A stretch of 64,000 nucleotides of DNA, taken from positions 1 through 64,000 of the forward strand of contig NZ_JANUGW010000029.1 of assembly GCF_024753285.1 (NCBI RefSeq), read 5' to 3'. Positions within the stretch are counted from its first letter, which is position 1. Every line of letters starts with the position of its first letter. The position numbers and the translations under genes are program-made. Source of the stretch: Massilia pinisoli (GTDB lineage Bacteria > Pseudomonadota > Gammaproteobacteria > Burkholderiales > Burkholderiaceae_D). Below, in pieces: positions 26,152-35,372 of the stretch. The notes beneath the pieces are model-generated. The model ran no database searches. It worked only from the letters and a program-made list of their open reading frames with translations, and was not told where the DNA came from.

Positions 26152-28230
26152 ATGCAGAGAACGAAGGTATGCGCGGCCGTGCTCGGACTCGCGGCACAGG
26201 CGGCGCTCGCGGGCGACGGCGACGAACCGGCCGCGCCGACGGTGACGGTCACCGCGAAAAAAGAAGCCGTCGCACGCAAGCTTGACCGCACGGTCTACGA
26301 CGTCTCGGCCATGCCGCGCGCGGCCAACGGGTCCGCGCAGGACGTCCTGCAGGCGACACCCGAGGTGTCCGTCACGGCCGATGGCCGGATCGCCGTCAAG
26401 GGCAGCACGCAGGTCACGGTCCTCGTCGACGGTAAGCCGACGGCCTTGCTGTCAGGGTCCGCGGACGACCGTGCCGTCGCGCTGCAGACGATGAGCGGCG
26501 CCGGCATCGCCAGCGTCGAAGTGATCACGAATCCGTCCGCGGCGCAGGACGCCAACGGCGGCGCGATCGTGAACATCGTATTGAAGCGCAACCGCAAACC
26601 CGGTGCGCATGCGCAGTTGCGGGGCAGCGCGACGGACCAGGGCTTGTGGAATACGGGCGCGTCGGCCGATGCGACCCGCGGGCCGCTGAGCGTGCACGGC
26701 AGCCTCGCCTACCGGCACGACGGCACACTGAAAATCCGCGGCTCGGAGGTCGACTGGAACGATCCGCTGTCCGGGCGCCCGGCCCGCACGGTGCAGACGT
26801 CGCGGGTGTTCGTCCGCCGCGTCGTCGACAGCGCGGCGCTTGGCGCGGACTACGCGCTCGGTGCGGCGGACAGCGTCAGCGTATCGGCCAGCCACAACGA
26901 ACGCCGCTCGCGTCCCCTGTTCGACGTGCTCGTCGCAGACCGCGCGGGCGCCACCGACACGATCTACCACCGCATTTCCCAGGGTCCCAACGAACAGTCG
27001 GACGACAGCGCCAGCCTGGCCTACAGCCGCCAGGGCGACGGCACGGCGCTCAAGGCGGCCTTCCAGCACAGCGCCACGCGCACGCTCGTGGACAAATCGT
27101 ACCGCGACGTGTTCGTCGACCCCGTGCGCGCGAGCGCCTACAGTCACGGCGCCACGCGGTCGGCGCGCCGCCTCGACCAGGCGACCGTCGACTGGAGTGG
27201 CGCGGCGCCGCGCGGCCAGTGGGGCGCGGGCCTGGACCTGCACGACCGGAGCGACGACATCGGCAATGGCGAGGCGCGGCTCGATCCCGCGACGGGTGCC
27301 GAGACGCCCGACCCCTCGACCACCAACGCCTATACGGTGACGACGACCGTGCGCGCCGCGTACGTGACCGGCAAGGCCCGGCATGGCGACTGGGAGGCCC
27401 TGGCCGGCGCACGGGCCGAGCGCATGGCGTTGCGCGTCGACGCGATCCAGGGCGCCGCGCACGCGGACCACTGGCAAGCCGTGAACCCGAGCCTGCACGT
27501 GCGGCGCGCGTTCGGCGACGACGCCGACGTGACGCTCTCCTACCGCGGCAGCCTGCAGATGCCCGACCCGCGCGACCTGAATCCGTTCACCACGTATGTC
27601 GACGCGCAGAACCGCAGCCGCGGCAATCCGGCCTTGCGACCGCAGCGCCTCGCGTCATGGGAGATCGGCGGCCATGCCCAGGTGGCGCACGTCGATGCGA
27701 ACGTCGGCCTGTTCTACCGGACGAGCCGCGACACGGTGGTCGAGGCGCGCAGCGTCGCGGACGGCGTGCTCGTCACGTCAAAGCAAAATGGCGGGCGAGG
27801 CCGCTCCGCAGGCATCACGGGCTCGCTCGACTGGACACCGGCGGCGGCACTGCGCCTGGGCATCGACTGCGGCGCGTACCGCGTGGTGCTCGACACGCCG
27901 GATGGCGCCGGCCCTGTGCGCCAGCACGGTGTCGCGGGCTATGCGAACGTACGGGCCGCGTACATGGCCGGCGACGACGACCTGTCGCTCGACGCGCACG
28001 CGCAATCGGCCGGCATCACGCCGCTCGGCCGCTACGGCCCGACGAGCAGCGTGAACGCGACGTGGAAGCATGTGCTGGACAGGACGCTCAGCCTGACCGT
28101 CAACGCCAACGACATGTTCGACGGCAGCCTGCGCACGTACCGGACGGACACCGGCACGTTCCACCACGCCGGGTTCGACCATTTCGTCGCCCGGCGGATC
28201 TATGTCGGATTCGTCAAGACGATCGAGTGA
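26152..28230 (+). CDS. TonB-dependent receptor of the copper cluster
   Basis: A 692-residue outer membrane receptor. ATG 26152 with AAGGAC upstream gives a signal peptide ending at about ALAG; the frame before it is unlikely to be used. TonB-box-like VTVTAKKE, plug motifs (VLVDGKPTALLSG; IASVEVITNPSAAQDANGG) and a barrel follow, belonging to the receptor group with an outer-membrane beta-barrel_3 domain. Located 104 bases after the multicopper oxidase, it may take up a copper chelate or another ligand; the association is by position. It ends with GTGA-TCA, its stop abutting the convergent ATPase stop with no gap. Confidence 0.85.
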   Translation: MQRTKVCAAVLGLAAQAALAGDGDEPAAPTVTVTAKKEAVARKLDRTVYDVSAMPRAANGSAQDVLQATPEVSVTADGRIAVKGSTQVTVLVDGKPTALLSGSADDRAVALQTMSGAGIASVEVITNPSAAQDANGGAIVNIVLKRNRKPGAHAQLRGSATDQGLWNTGASADATRGPLSVHGSLAYRHDGTLKIRGSEVDWNDPLSGRPARTVQTSRVFVRRVVDSAALGADYALGAADSVSVSASHNERRSRPLFDVLVADRAGATDTIYHRISQGPNEQSDDSASLAYSRQGDGTALKAAFQHSATRTLVDKSYRDVFVDPVRASAYSHGATRSARRLDQATVDWSGAAPRGQWGAGLDLHDRSDDIGNGEARLDPATGAETPDPSTTNAYTVTTTVRAAYVTGKARHGDWEALAGARAERMALRVDAIQGAAHADHWQAVNPSLHVRRAFGDDADVTLSYRGSLQMPDPRDLNPFTTYVDAQNRSRGNPALRPQRLASWEIGGHAQVAHVDANVGLFYRTSRDTVVEARSVADGVLVTSKQNGGRGRSAGITGSLDWTPAAALRLGIDCGAYRVVLDTPDGAGPVRQHGVAGYANVRAAYMAGDDDLSLDAHAQSAGITPLGRYGPTSSVNATWKHVLDRTLSLTVNANDMFDGSLRTYRTDTGTFHHAGFDHFVARRIYVGFVKTIE

Positions 28231-28434
28231 TCAGGCGCTTTTGGCCGTCACCGGATAGCCGGCCGCGTCGATCGCGCGCGCGATCGCATCGAGGTCCGCC
28301 TTGCTGTCCACCTTCACCTTCTTCGTCGCCAGGTCGACCTCGACCTTTGCATCCTGGTCGAGCGCCTGCACGGACTTCGTGACGCGGCCCACGCAGTGGC
28401 CGCAGCTCATGTCTTCGACGGTCAATTCATACAT
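28231..28434 (-). CDS. possible independently translated CopZ copper chaperone within copA
   Basis: An in-frame ATG at 28434 starts a 67-residue protein ([14 protein letters not shown] onward) with the size, fold pattern and CxxC of free CopZ/Atx1 chaperones. AAGGAG lies eight bases before it, an ideal ribosome site inside the copA coding sequence. The preceding linker is Pro/Ala-rich, as an untranslated spacer that became coding might be. Two products, fused and free, are therefore possible. This is inferred from sequence layout alone. Confidence 0.5.
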   Translation of the reverse strand: MYELTVEDMSCGHCVGRVTKSVQALDQDAKVEVDLATKKVKVDSKADLDAIARAIDAAGYPVTAKSA

Positions 28435-30705
28435 CGTATGTGCTCCTTGTGCCGGGACCGGTGCGGCCCCGTTGGTTGAATGGGTGGTGAACAGCGGCGC
28501 ATCCGGCAGCGGATCGGCCGCCGTGTCGACGGCAGGACGGGGCGCGGGCCGCCAGCGCCGCAGCAGCAGCGCATTGGTCACGACACTGACGGAACTGAGC
28601 GCCATCGCCGCCCCCGCCAGCACGGGGTTCAACAGGCCCAGCGCCGCGACGGGAATGCCGACGACGTTGTAGACGAATGCCCACGCGAGGTTCTGGCGGA
28701 TCTTGCGCCACGTGCGGTCCGAGATGTCGATGGCGTCCGCCACGAGCAGCGGATCGCCGCGCATCAGCGTGATGCCGGCCGTGTGCAGCGCGACGTCCGT
28801 GCCGCCCGCCATCGCGATCCCGACGTGGGCGGCGGCCAGCGCGGGGGCGTCGTTGATGCCGTCGCCGACCATGCCGACCTGGCGTCCCTCCTTCATCAGC
28901 CCGCGCACGACGTCGGCCTTGTCCTGCGGCTGCACGTGCGCGACCCAGCGGTCCAGGCCCACCGCCTGGGCGACCGCGCGGGCACTGCCTTCGTTATCGC
29001 CGCTGAGCATCATGCTGTCCACGCCGAGCGCGCGCAGGCGGGCGATGGCGGCGGCGCTCGTCGCCTTCGCGCGGTCGCCGAACGCAAGTACGCCTTCCAC
29101 GACGGTCTCGCCGCCACGCACGCGCACGAGCCACGACACCGTGCGACCGTCCGCCTCGTGGCGCTCGGCCGCCGCGAGCAGCGCAGCAGGCAGCACGACA
29201 CCACCACCGATTTCGTCGACAAGGCGCCGGTTGCCGACATAGACGACGTCGTCGCCCACTCGGGCGCGCACGCCGCGGCCCGGCAGCGCGGCGGCGTCGA
29301 CGGCCGCCGGCGCCGCGATGCCGCGCGCCGCCGCCAGTTCCGCGACGGCCCGCGCCAGCGGGTGCGCGCTGCCCTGCTGCACGGCCGCGGCCAGCGCCAG
29401 CACGTTGGCCAGGTCGGCGCCTTCCAGCGCGACGACGCGCGGCCGGCCTTCCGTCAGCGTGCCCGTCTTGTCGAAGACGACCATGTCGAGCGCGTGCGCC
29501 GTCTCCAGCGCTTCCGCGTCCTTGATGAGGATGCCGTGGCGCGCGGCCGCACCGGTGCCGACCATGATGCTCGTCGGCGTGGCGAGGCCCAGCGCGCACG
29601 GGCACGCGATCACCTGCACGGCGACGGCGTTCAGCAAGGCTGCCTGCCAGTCGCCGGTGATGAAACCCCACGCCAGCAGGGTGACGAGCGAGATCACCAG
29701 CACGACCGGCACGAACACGGCGCTGACCTTGTCGACGAGGCGCTGGATGGGCGCCTTCGCGGCTTGCGCATCCTCGACCATGCGGATGATCCGCGCGAGC
29801 ATGCTGTCCGCGCCGACGGCCGTGGCCTCGGCCAGCAGCAGGCCCTCGCCGTTGACGGCGCCGCCCGTCACCCGGTCGCCGGTGCCTTTCGCGACGGGCA
29901 GGCTTTCGCCCGTCAGCAGCGCTTCGTCCAGGTGGCTCGCGCCTTCCACGATGCGCCCGTCGGCCGGCACGCGTTCGCCCGGCCGCACGACCATCAGGTC
30001 GCCGGCGCGCAGCGCGTCGAGGGGAACCGTCTCGTCGCGGCCGTTGCGGCGCACGATGGCGGTCGACGGGCGCAGCGCCTCCAGCGCGCGGATCGCCGCG
30101 ACGGTCTGGTGGCGCGCGCGCCCTTCCAGCCACTTGCCGAGCAGGACGAGCGTGATGACGAAGGCCGCCGATTCGAAATACAGGTGCGGCATCGCGTGGC
30201 CGCCCTCCGCGCGCAGTAACTGATACAGCGACAGGAAGTACGCGGCCGACGTGCCGATCGCCACGAGCAGGTCCATATTGCCGGCGCCGGCGCGCGCAGC
30301 CTTCCAGCCGGCCCGATAAAACCGGGCGCCGAGCCAGAACTGGACGGGTGTCGCCAACGCCAGCTGCAGCCAGCCGGGCAGCATCCATTCGACGCCGAAC
30401 ACGCGCAACACCATCGGCGCGACGAGAGGAAGACTCAGCACCGCGGCCGCCGCGACGGGCCACCAGTCCGGCAGCGCGCGCGCATCGGCGGGCTCGCGCT
30501 TGCCCGCGCCCGCCGGCCTCGCTTCGTAGCCGGCCTGCTCGACGGCGACGACGATGGCCCGCAGGTCGAGATCGCGCCCTTTCACCGCAGCCCGTTCCGT
30601 GGCCAGGTTGACGCTCGCGTCGACCACGCCCGGCACGGCCTTGATCGCCTTTTCGACGCGCGCGACGCAGGACGCGCAGGTCATGCCCCCGATGTCGATG
30701 TCCAT
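28231..30705 (-). CDS. copA: P1B-type copper-translocating ATPase with C-terminal CopZ-like domain
   Basis: An 824-residue inner membrane pump exporting Cu(I). N-terminal metal-binding domain with GGMTCASC (residues 5-12), eight membrane helices, TGES loop, C368PC370 in the ion path, D412KTGT phosphorylation site and [10 protein letters not shown]. Beyond the last helix (ending near ALLLRRW) a 45-residue linker leads to a second metal-binding domain, residues 758-824, with MSCGHC; this looks like a complete stand-alone CopZ chaperone in frame. ATG 30705 is chosen because AGGAGGAACC precedes it and the earlier ATG 30729 lies inside the promoter -10. Regulated by a CueR-type promoter. Confidence 0.92.
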   Translation of the reverse strand: MDIDIGGMTCASCVARVEKAIKAVPGVVDASVNLATERAAVKGRDLDLRAIVVAVEQAGYEARPAGAGKREPADARALPDWWPVAAAAVLSLPLVAPMVLRVFGVEWMLPGWLQLALATPVQFWLGARFYRAGWKAARAGAGNMDLLVAIGTSAAYFLSLYQLLRAEGGHAMPHLYFESAAFVITLVLLGKWLEGRARHQTVAAIRALEALRPSTAIVRRNGRDETVPLDALRAGDLMVVRPGERVPADGRIVEGASHLDEALLTGESLPVAKGTGDRVTGGAVNGEGLLLAEATAVGADSMLARIIRMVEDAQAAKAPIQRLVDKVSAVFVPVVLVISLVTLLAWGFITGDWQAALLNAVAVQVIACPCALGLATPTSIMVGTGAAARHGILIKDAEALETAHALDMVVFDKTGTLTEGRPRVVALEGADLANVLALAAAVQQGSAHPLARAVAELAAARGIAAPAAVDAAALPGRGVRARVGDDVVYVGNRRLVDEIGGGVVLPAALLAAAERHEADGRTVSWLVRVRGGETVVEGVLAFGDRAKATSAAAIARLRALGVDSMMLSGDNEGSARAVAQAVGLDRWVAHVQPQDKADVVRGLMKEGRQVGMVGDGINDAPALAAAHVGIAMAGGTDVALHTAGITLMRGDPLLVADAIDISDRTWRKIRQNLAWAFVYNVVGIPVAALGLLNPVLAGAAMALSSVSVVTNALLLRRWRPAPRPAVDTAADPLPDAPLFTTHSTNGAAPVPAQGAHTMYELTVEDMSCGHCVGRVTKSVQALDQDAKVEVDLATKKVKVDSKADLDAIARAIDAAGYPVTAKSA

Positions 30706-30729
30706 GGTTCCTCCTGTGATGACATACAC

Positions 30730-30760
30730 AGGATATGGCTTCCCACAATGGGAAGGTCAA
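30730..30760 (-). promoter_or_regulatory. CueR-type copper-responsive promoter of copA
   Basis: Reading the minus strand: -35 TTGACC (30760-30755), 19-base spacer, -10 TATCCT (30735-30730). The long spacer holds the dyad CTTCCC-ATTGT-GGGAAG. A 19-base spacer with an ACCTTCC dyad is the hallmark of MerR/CueR-activated copA promoters. The -35 overlaps the stop codon of tssG. Start of transcription near 30723 leaves about 18 bases of leader. No cueR gene is in the window. Confidence 0.85.
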
Positions 30761-31758
30761 GGGAATTGTAGCGCGGGCAGCGGATCCAGCGGGCGGAGTT
30801 CGTAGCAGAGGTCCGCGCGATCGGCCGGGGCCGGGGCCGAGAACAGATAGCTGTCCAGGCCGAGACGGCGGCCGGACGGGCCCAGTTGCACGGCGCCTAG
30901 GTCCGCCCGCCGCAGCACGAGCACGACGTCATAGGCGAGCGTCGGGACGGCGAACAGGCCCAGCAAGGTGCGCAGCGCGCGGGCGCCGCGTGCGCCGGGC
31001 AGGAAGCGGTCGTAGCGGGCGCGGTCGAGGGGGCCGATGCGCACCCGGACGCGCAGGTCCGGGCGCCAGCTGCGCGCGCCCAGCAACGCGCGCCGGCCGA
31101 GCCAGGCGTCCATGCCGAGCACGCTCTGTTCGCGGGGCGACAGGCGGTCCCAGTGGCCGATGCCCTCCTCCACGTGCACCGCGACGCCGAAGTGACTGGA
31201 CAGCACGCGCGCCAGCACGGCCGCCGACACGGGCCGCCGGCGCAGCAGGCCGGCGAACGCGGCCAGCGTCGTGTCGGCAACGCCGCCCTCCGCGAACGCG
31301 CCGCACGCGGGCAGGCCGGCCAGCGCCAGCAGCATGGGCAGGTAGGCGTCGCGCGGCCCGGCCACGAGATGCTCGACCCGGTACGCCCGCCACGCGCGGT
31401 ACCACAGCGCGACCATGCGCGTGCTGAACATGTCGAGGAAGGCGCGGGCCGCCGGGGCTTCGGCCGTATCGTCCGGCAGGGACAGCAGGCGCTCCGTCAC
31501 GTGCAGCGGCAGCGCGCCGTGCGCGCCCAGCAGGCCCATGAAAGCCGGCGTGAGGCGGTATGTGTCGCCGTCGCGCACCGCCGCCTCCAGCTGGCTGGGC
31601 GGGAACGCAAGGGCGACGCTGTTGGGAAAGCGCAGGTGGCGGTCCAGCGCGACGCGGTCGGGAATGCCCCGCTCGCCCAGCGCCAGCAGCAACAGGCGCA
31701 CTGCCTGGACGAACTCGAAGCGCTCCGGCTCGGCCAGCAGGCGGGCGATCAGATCCAT
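30757..31758 (-). CDS. tssG: type VI secretion system baseplate subunit TssG
   Basis: A 333-residue TssG (VasB/ImpH family) protein, part of the T6SS baseplate wedge that joins TssF, TssE and TssK. Recognised from the opening MDLIARLLAEPERFEFVQAVRLL, the FPPSQLE and LLGAHGALPLHVTE segments, and the C-terminal domain with PLDRARYDRFLPG. ATG 31758 is chosen as it overlaps the tssF end by ten bases, as usual for this pair. Length is normal. No other T6SS gene is nearby. Its stop codon lies inside the copA promoter. Confidence 0.88.
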   Translation of the reverse strand: MDLIARLLAEPERFEFVQAVRLLLLALGERGIPDRVALDRHLRFPNSVALAFPPSQLEAAVRDGDTYRLTPAFMGLLGAHGALPLHVTERLLSLPDDTAEAPAARAFLDMFSTRMVALWYRAWRAYRVEHLVAGPRDAYLPMLLALAGLPACGAFAEGGVADTTLAAFAGLLRRRPVSAAVLARVLSSHFGVAVHVEEGIGHWDRLSPREQSVLGMDAWLGRRALLGARSWRPDLRVRVRIGPLDRARYDRFLPGARGARALRTLLGLFAVPTLAYDVVLVLRRADLGAVQLGPSGRRLGLDSYLFSAPAPADRADLCYELRPLDPLPALQFP

Positions 31759-33608
31759 TGGCGGTCGGACTGCGCGCCGGACCCGCGCGGGGCGCAGGCG
31801 ACGATTTCCCGGCCCGTCTGGTGCGACACGACCTGCAGCCGCGTGAAGCCGTTGATCTGCCCGTTCAGCGCGAAATAATGGTCGAGCACCTGCACGAACG
31901 GGTACAGGCCCGTGCCCGCGAACGCCTCCTCGTCGACGGTGAGCCGGATGCCGATGCCGGGCACCAGTGTCGCGACAGGCGCCGTGACTATCCACTCGCG
32001 CACGCTGCCGTGTTCCAGCCCGACGATGCCGGCGATCTGGCGTTGCGCGACGGACGCGCGCGGCAAGTCGTACAGCGCGAGCATCCGGCGGAACTCATTT
32101 AGACCCGACATGGTCCACGCCGTGTGGTCCAGCGCCAGATGCGCGATCAGGCGCCAGTGCGTGCCGCGCGCGCCGGTGAAGCGCCGGCCCGGAGACGGCC
32201 TGCGCAGCATGCGGATGGGCGCCAGGCCGGACAGCTCGTCGCTGCGCAGGTCGCCCTGCGGCTGCCCCCACGCGAGGTGCGACGGCAGGTCGCGGTTGCT
32301 GCACGTGAGGTCCGTGGACAACGTGGCGCCGGCCGCGTCGAGCGGGCGGAAATCGCCGTCGACGAGGGCGATGCGCATCTCGTGGCCGGGGCTGACGGCA
32401 GCCGTCGCCTCGTCGCGCCGCGCGACCCAGTAATGCGCGGCGCCGGTGGACGGCGCGCTCGACGCCGGGACGCCGGACCGGTACAGCGGTTCGAAGGACG
32501 TGACGGTGCCTGTACCCGCGCGCACGAGGCGCACGGCGTCCACGCTGTGGATCTCGTACGCGCCCGCGTGCGCGCCGTCCGCCAGCAGCGGGTAGTCGGC
32601 GCTCGTGTACGGCAGCTGCAGCGGCGCACCCGCCTTGGGGAACAGGTTGACGACGGGCGTGCAGCCGGGCAGCAGCTTGTTCGCATCCAGCCCGGCCAGC
32701 AGGCACGCCGCGTCGGAGTCGGGCGCGATGCCGGACAGCGCGAAGTGCAGCGTAAAGCCGCGGCAGCGCGGCGGCAGCAGACCGGCCAGCGCCGCCAGGT
32801 CGACGTCAATGAAGTTGAATTTTTCCGGATAACAGAAATATTCGGTCAAGAGGCGCGGCGCGGGATGCGAGCGCGCGGGATACGGCAGCATCGCGTCCTC
32901 GTCCGTGAAACCCGCGAGGCGCAGCGGCACGCGGGGCAGCGGCAGCCAGCCCGCATCGCCGTCCGGCTGCAGCCACGCGGCGGCGCAGCGCAGGAACAGC
33001 GCGTCGACGAGCGCGGCGCGCAGCGACGCGTCGCCGTCGGCGAACAAGCGCAGCGCGGACAGGCAGTGCGGCGGCAGGCGGTCGAACGTGAACCCGGTGC
33101 GCGTGGCCTCGATCGTGAGGCTGATGGCGCACGTCGCCCCGCGCGGCGCGCGCGCGACACTGTGCAGCGGCCCGAACGCGAGCCGCGCCACGGAGAGCGG
33201 CGCCAGCAGCACGTCGTAGACCGTGCGGAAGCAGCATGGGCTGTCGGCGCCGGCGTTCGTCCTCAGCATCGTGCCGCGCGCGAGCACGGACGGATGCATG
33301 GGCACTTCCGCGGGCGCGCGGCCGCCGACCTGCACGATCGAATACGACGGCAGCGGTCGCAGGTAATGGGGATACAGGCTGTCGAGCAGCGCTTCCGTGA
33401 AGCGGGGATAATCGTCGTCGAGGCGCTTGTTGATGCGCGCGGACAGCAGCGCCACCGACTGCACGAGGCGGGCGACGCCGGGATCGTCCCACGCCTCGCC
33501 CGTCACGTGCAGCGCGCCGGCAGGCTTCGGATAGCGGGCGCGGAATTCGCGCGCGAACTGGCCGAACACGCCCAGCTCTTCCTCGTAGTAGCGCAGCAGC
33601 TCGTCCAT
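31749..33608 (-). CDS. tssF: type VI secretion system baseplate subunit TssF
   Basis: A 619-residue TssF (VasA/ImpG family) protein, the largest wedge component of the T6SS baseplate. The start MDELLRYYEEELGVFGQFAREF is diagnostic, with GGAGAGCG just before ATG 33608. Further family segments: DDYPRFTEALLDSLYPHYLRP, EYFCYPEKFNFIDVDL, GLNEFRRMLALYDL. Full length and intact. Co-transcribed with tssG by overlap. TssABC, Hcp, TssE, ClpV, VgrG and the membrane complex are absent within the window, so the pair is either a split locus or left over from a second system. Confidence 0.9.
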   Translation of the reverse strand: MDELLRYYEEELGVFGQFAREFRARYPKPAGALHVTGEAWDDPGVARLVQSVALLSARINKRLDDDYPRFTEALLDSLYPHYLRPLPSYSIVQVGGRAPAEVPMHPSVLARGTMLRTNAGADSPCCFRTVYDVLLAPLSVARLAFGPLHSVARAPRGATCAISLTIEATRTGFTFDRLPPHCLSALRLFADGDASLRAALVDALFLRCAAAWLQPDGDAGWLPLPRVPLRLAGFTDEDAMLPYPARSHPAPRLLTEYFCYPEKFNFIDVDLAALAGLLPPRCRGFTLHFALSGIAPDSDAACLLAGLDANKLLPGCTPVVNLFPKAGAPLQLPYTSADYPLLADGAHAGAYEIHSVDAVRLVRAGTGTVTSFEPLYRSGVPASSAPSTGAAHYWVARRDEATAAVSPGHEMRIALVDGDFRPLDAAGATLSTDLTCSNRDLPSHLAWGQPQGDLRSDELSGLAPIRMLRRPSPGRRFTGARGTHWRLIAHLALDHTAWTMSGLNEFRRMLALYDLPRASVAQRQIAGIVGLEHGSVREWIVTAPVATLVPGIGIRLTVDEEAFAGTGLYPFVQVLDHYFALNGQINGFTRLQVVSHQTGREIVACAPRGSGAQSDRQWI

Positions 33609-33711
33609 CGCTCTCCACCGATCGTTGCCCGAGACCAAGATGTATGCTCCCACCCTGCACCGGCGCGTATCTTGAGTACAATCAACGCAATCCAACCGAC
33701 AGGAGATGTCC

Positions 33712-34422
33712 GTGTCCGACCTGACCCCATTCCTCATCACGCAGCGATGGCCCGCGCAGCACCCCGACCGCCTGCAGCTGTATTCGCTGCCCACGCCGAA
33801 CGGCGTCAAGGTGTCGATCATGCTCGAAGAGATCGGGCTGCCGTACGAAGTGCACCGCGTCGCGTTCGACAAGAACGAGCAGACGACGCCGGAATTCATG
33901 TCGCTGAACCCGAACAATAAAATCCCCGCGATCATCGACCCGGACGGCCCGGGCGGCAAGCCGCTCCCGCTGTTAGAGTCGGGCGCCATCCTGATCTACC
34001 TCGCCGAAAAGACGGGCAAGCTGCTGCCCGCGGACCCGGCCCTGCGCTACGAAACGATCCAGTGGCTGATGTTCCAGATGGGCGGCATCGGCCCCATGTT
34101 CGGCCAGCTGGGGTTCTTCCACAAATTCGCCGGCCGCGAATACGAGGACAAGCGCCCGCGCGACCGCTACGTGCACGAGGCGAAGCGCCTGCTGGGCGTG
34201 CTGGACGCGCACCTGAAGGGCCGCGCCTGGCTCGTGGGAGACGAGTACACGATCGCCGACGTCGCCACGTTCCCGTGGGTGAACAACCTGATCGGCTTCT
34301 ACGATGCGGCCGAGATTGTCGGCTTCGACCGCTTCCCCGAAGTGGGCCGCGTGCTCGAGGCGTTCCGCGCCCGCCCCGCCGTCAAGGAAGGCCTGCAGAT
34401 CCCGCGCGCGCCCGCCGCGTGA
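33712..34422 (+). CDS. glutathione S-transferase, Nu-class (YfcG/YghU-like)
   Basis: A 236-residue cytoplasmic transferase or disulfide-bond reductase. The N-terminal thioredoxin-fold domain shows PTPNGVKVSIMLEE, the loop with Thr-Asn active-site style of Nu-class enzymes, plus cis-Pro in NKIPAI and the glutathione contact ESGAI. The helical domain ends with RPAVKEGLQIP. GTG 33712 is preferred over ATG 33706 because AGGAG (33701-33705) touches that ATG but lies six bases from the GTG. Divergent from tssF. Likely handles peroxides or organic disulfides rather than a dedicated substrate. Confidence 0.87.
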   Translation: MSDLTPFLITQRWPAQHPDRLQLYSLPTPNGVKVSIMLEEIGLPYEVHRVAFDKNEQTTPEFMSLNPNNKIPAIIDPDGPGGKPLPLLESGAILIYLAEKTGKLLPADPALRYETIQWLMFQMGGIGPMFGQLGFFHKFAGREYEDKRPRDRYVHEAKRLLGVLDAHLKGRAWLVGDEYTIADVATFPWVNNLIGFYDAAEIVGFDRFPEVGRVLEAFRARPAVKEGLQIPRAPAA

Positions 34423-34428
34423 CGGTAC

Positions 34429-35157
34429 TTACGACAAGGTGCGCAGGTCGGCGATGACCTCCGCGCCGAAGCCGGCGCCGAGCAGGTAGTCGACGAGCTG
34501 TTCGGCGCACGTGTCCGGATCGAGCAGCGCCCCCGACTCCTTCAGGTCGATGAAGCGCTGGCGCATCGGGAAGCGTGCCTCGGGCACGGCGCGGATCTCG
34601 GACTGCATCCCCGTGTCGATGACACCCGGTGCGAGACTGCAGATGCGCACGCCCCGCTCGCGGTCGAGCGCGACGGCGCGCGCGTGCTGGTCGAGCGCCG
34701 CCTTGGTGGCGCAGTACACGCTCCAGCCAGGGTACGCGTTGCGGCCGGCGCCGCTGGAGATGTGCAGGATGCGCCGCTGCGCCCCGTCGCTGGCGCGCAC
34801 GACGGCCGCCGCCAGCGCCATCGGCGCGGCCACGTTCAACTGCACGGCGCGGAGCACGGCTTGCGGGTCCTGCGCGTCGAGCGGGCCGACGGGGCTCACC
34901 ATGCCCGCATTATTCAACAGCAGGACGGCGCCCGTGCCGTCCAGGTAGTCGCCCAGCGCGCCGCCGGCCAGCCAGCCGGACAGCGCGACGCTGTCGGCCA
35001 GGTCCAGCTCGACTTCCTCGAACAGGTCGGGATACGCGTCCGCCAGGTCGGCCGAACGGCTGCGCGCCAGGCCGAGCACGGGGACGCCGCGTGCCAGCAG
35101 GTTGCCGGCAAGCGCGGCGCCGAGGCCCTTGGTGTGGCCGGTCACAATCGCTTTCAT
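34429..35157 (-). CDS. SDR family NAD(P)-dependent oxidoreductase
   Basis: A 242-residue classical short-chain dehydrogenase. Cofactor motif TGHTKGLGAALA at residues 7-18 (GxxxGxG), NNAG at about 86-89, catalytic Ser in ISSGAG and YCATK (Tyr/Lys). The pattern resembles sepiapterin-reductase-like members found next to LysR genes. Substrate unknown. It is convergent with the GST, seven bases away, and divergent from a second SDR. Confidence 0.85.
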   Translation of the reverse strand: MKAIVTGHTKGLGAALAGNLLARGVPVLGLARSRSADLADAYPDLFEEVELDLADSVALSGWLAGGALGDYLDGTGAVLLLNNAGMVSPVGPLDAQDPQAVLRAVQLNVAAPMALAAAVVRASDGAQRRILHISSGAGRNAYPGWSVYCATKAALDQHARAVALDRERGVRICSLAPGVIDTGMQSEIRAVPEARFPMRQRFIDLKESGALLDPDTCAEQLVDYLLGAGFGAEVIADLRTLS

Positions 35158-35210
35158 GGTGGTCTCCAGGTGCCCGCCGCGGGCCGCTCACGCATGTTAG
35201 CGCAAGGCTG

Positions 35211-35239
35211 CGCCCCCGGCCAATCGTGCGCCGGGGGCG
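35211..35239. repeat. inverted repeat between divergent SDR genes
   Basis: A perfect 10-bp inverted repeat CGCCCCCGGC / GCCGGGGGCG with a nine-base spacer, 54 bases upstream of the minus-strand SDR start. It could be an operator or an RNA stem; no assignment is possible. Confidence 0.35.
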
Positions 35240-35372
35240 GCATGCCGGGCGGTCGCCGCGGTACCAGTCCATTGTTATCCAAAATGGAATTCTGAAACTT
35301 TTTCATCCTGGATTATCCGCAGGAGGAAATCAATCATCATGACCTCACCGTCAACCCACCCAGGAGATCACG

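Noticed and set aside
30706-30729. Earlier ATG for copA
   Set aside because: It lies within or before the predicted transcription start of the CueR-type promoter; the ATG at 30705 has AGGAGG.
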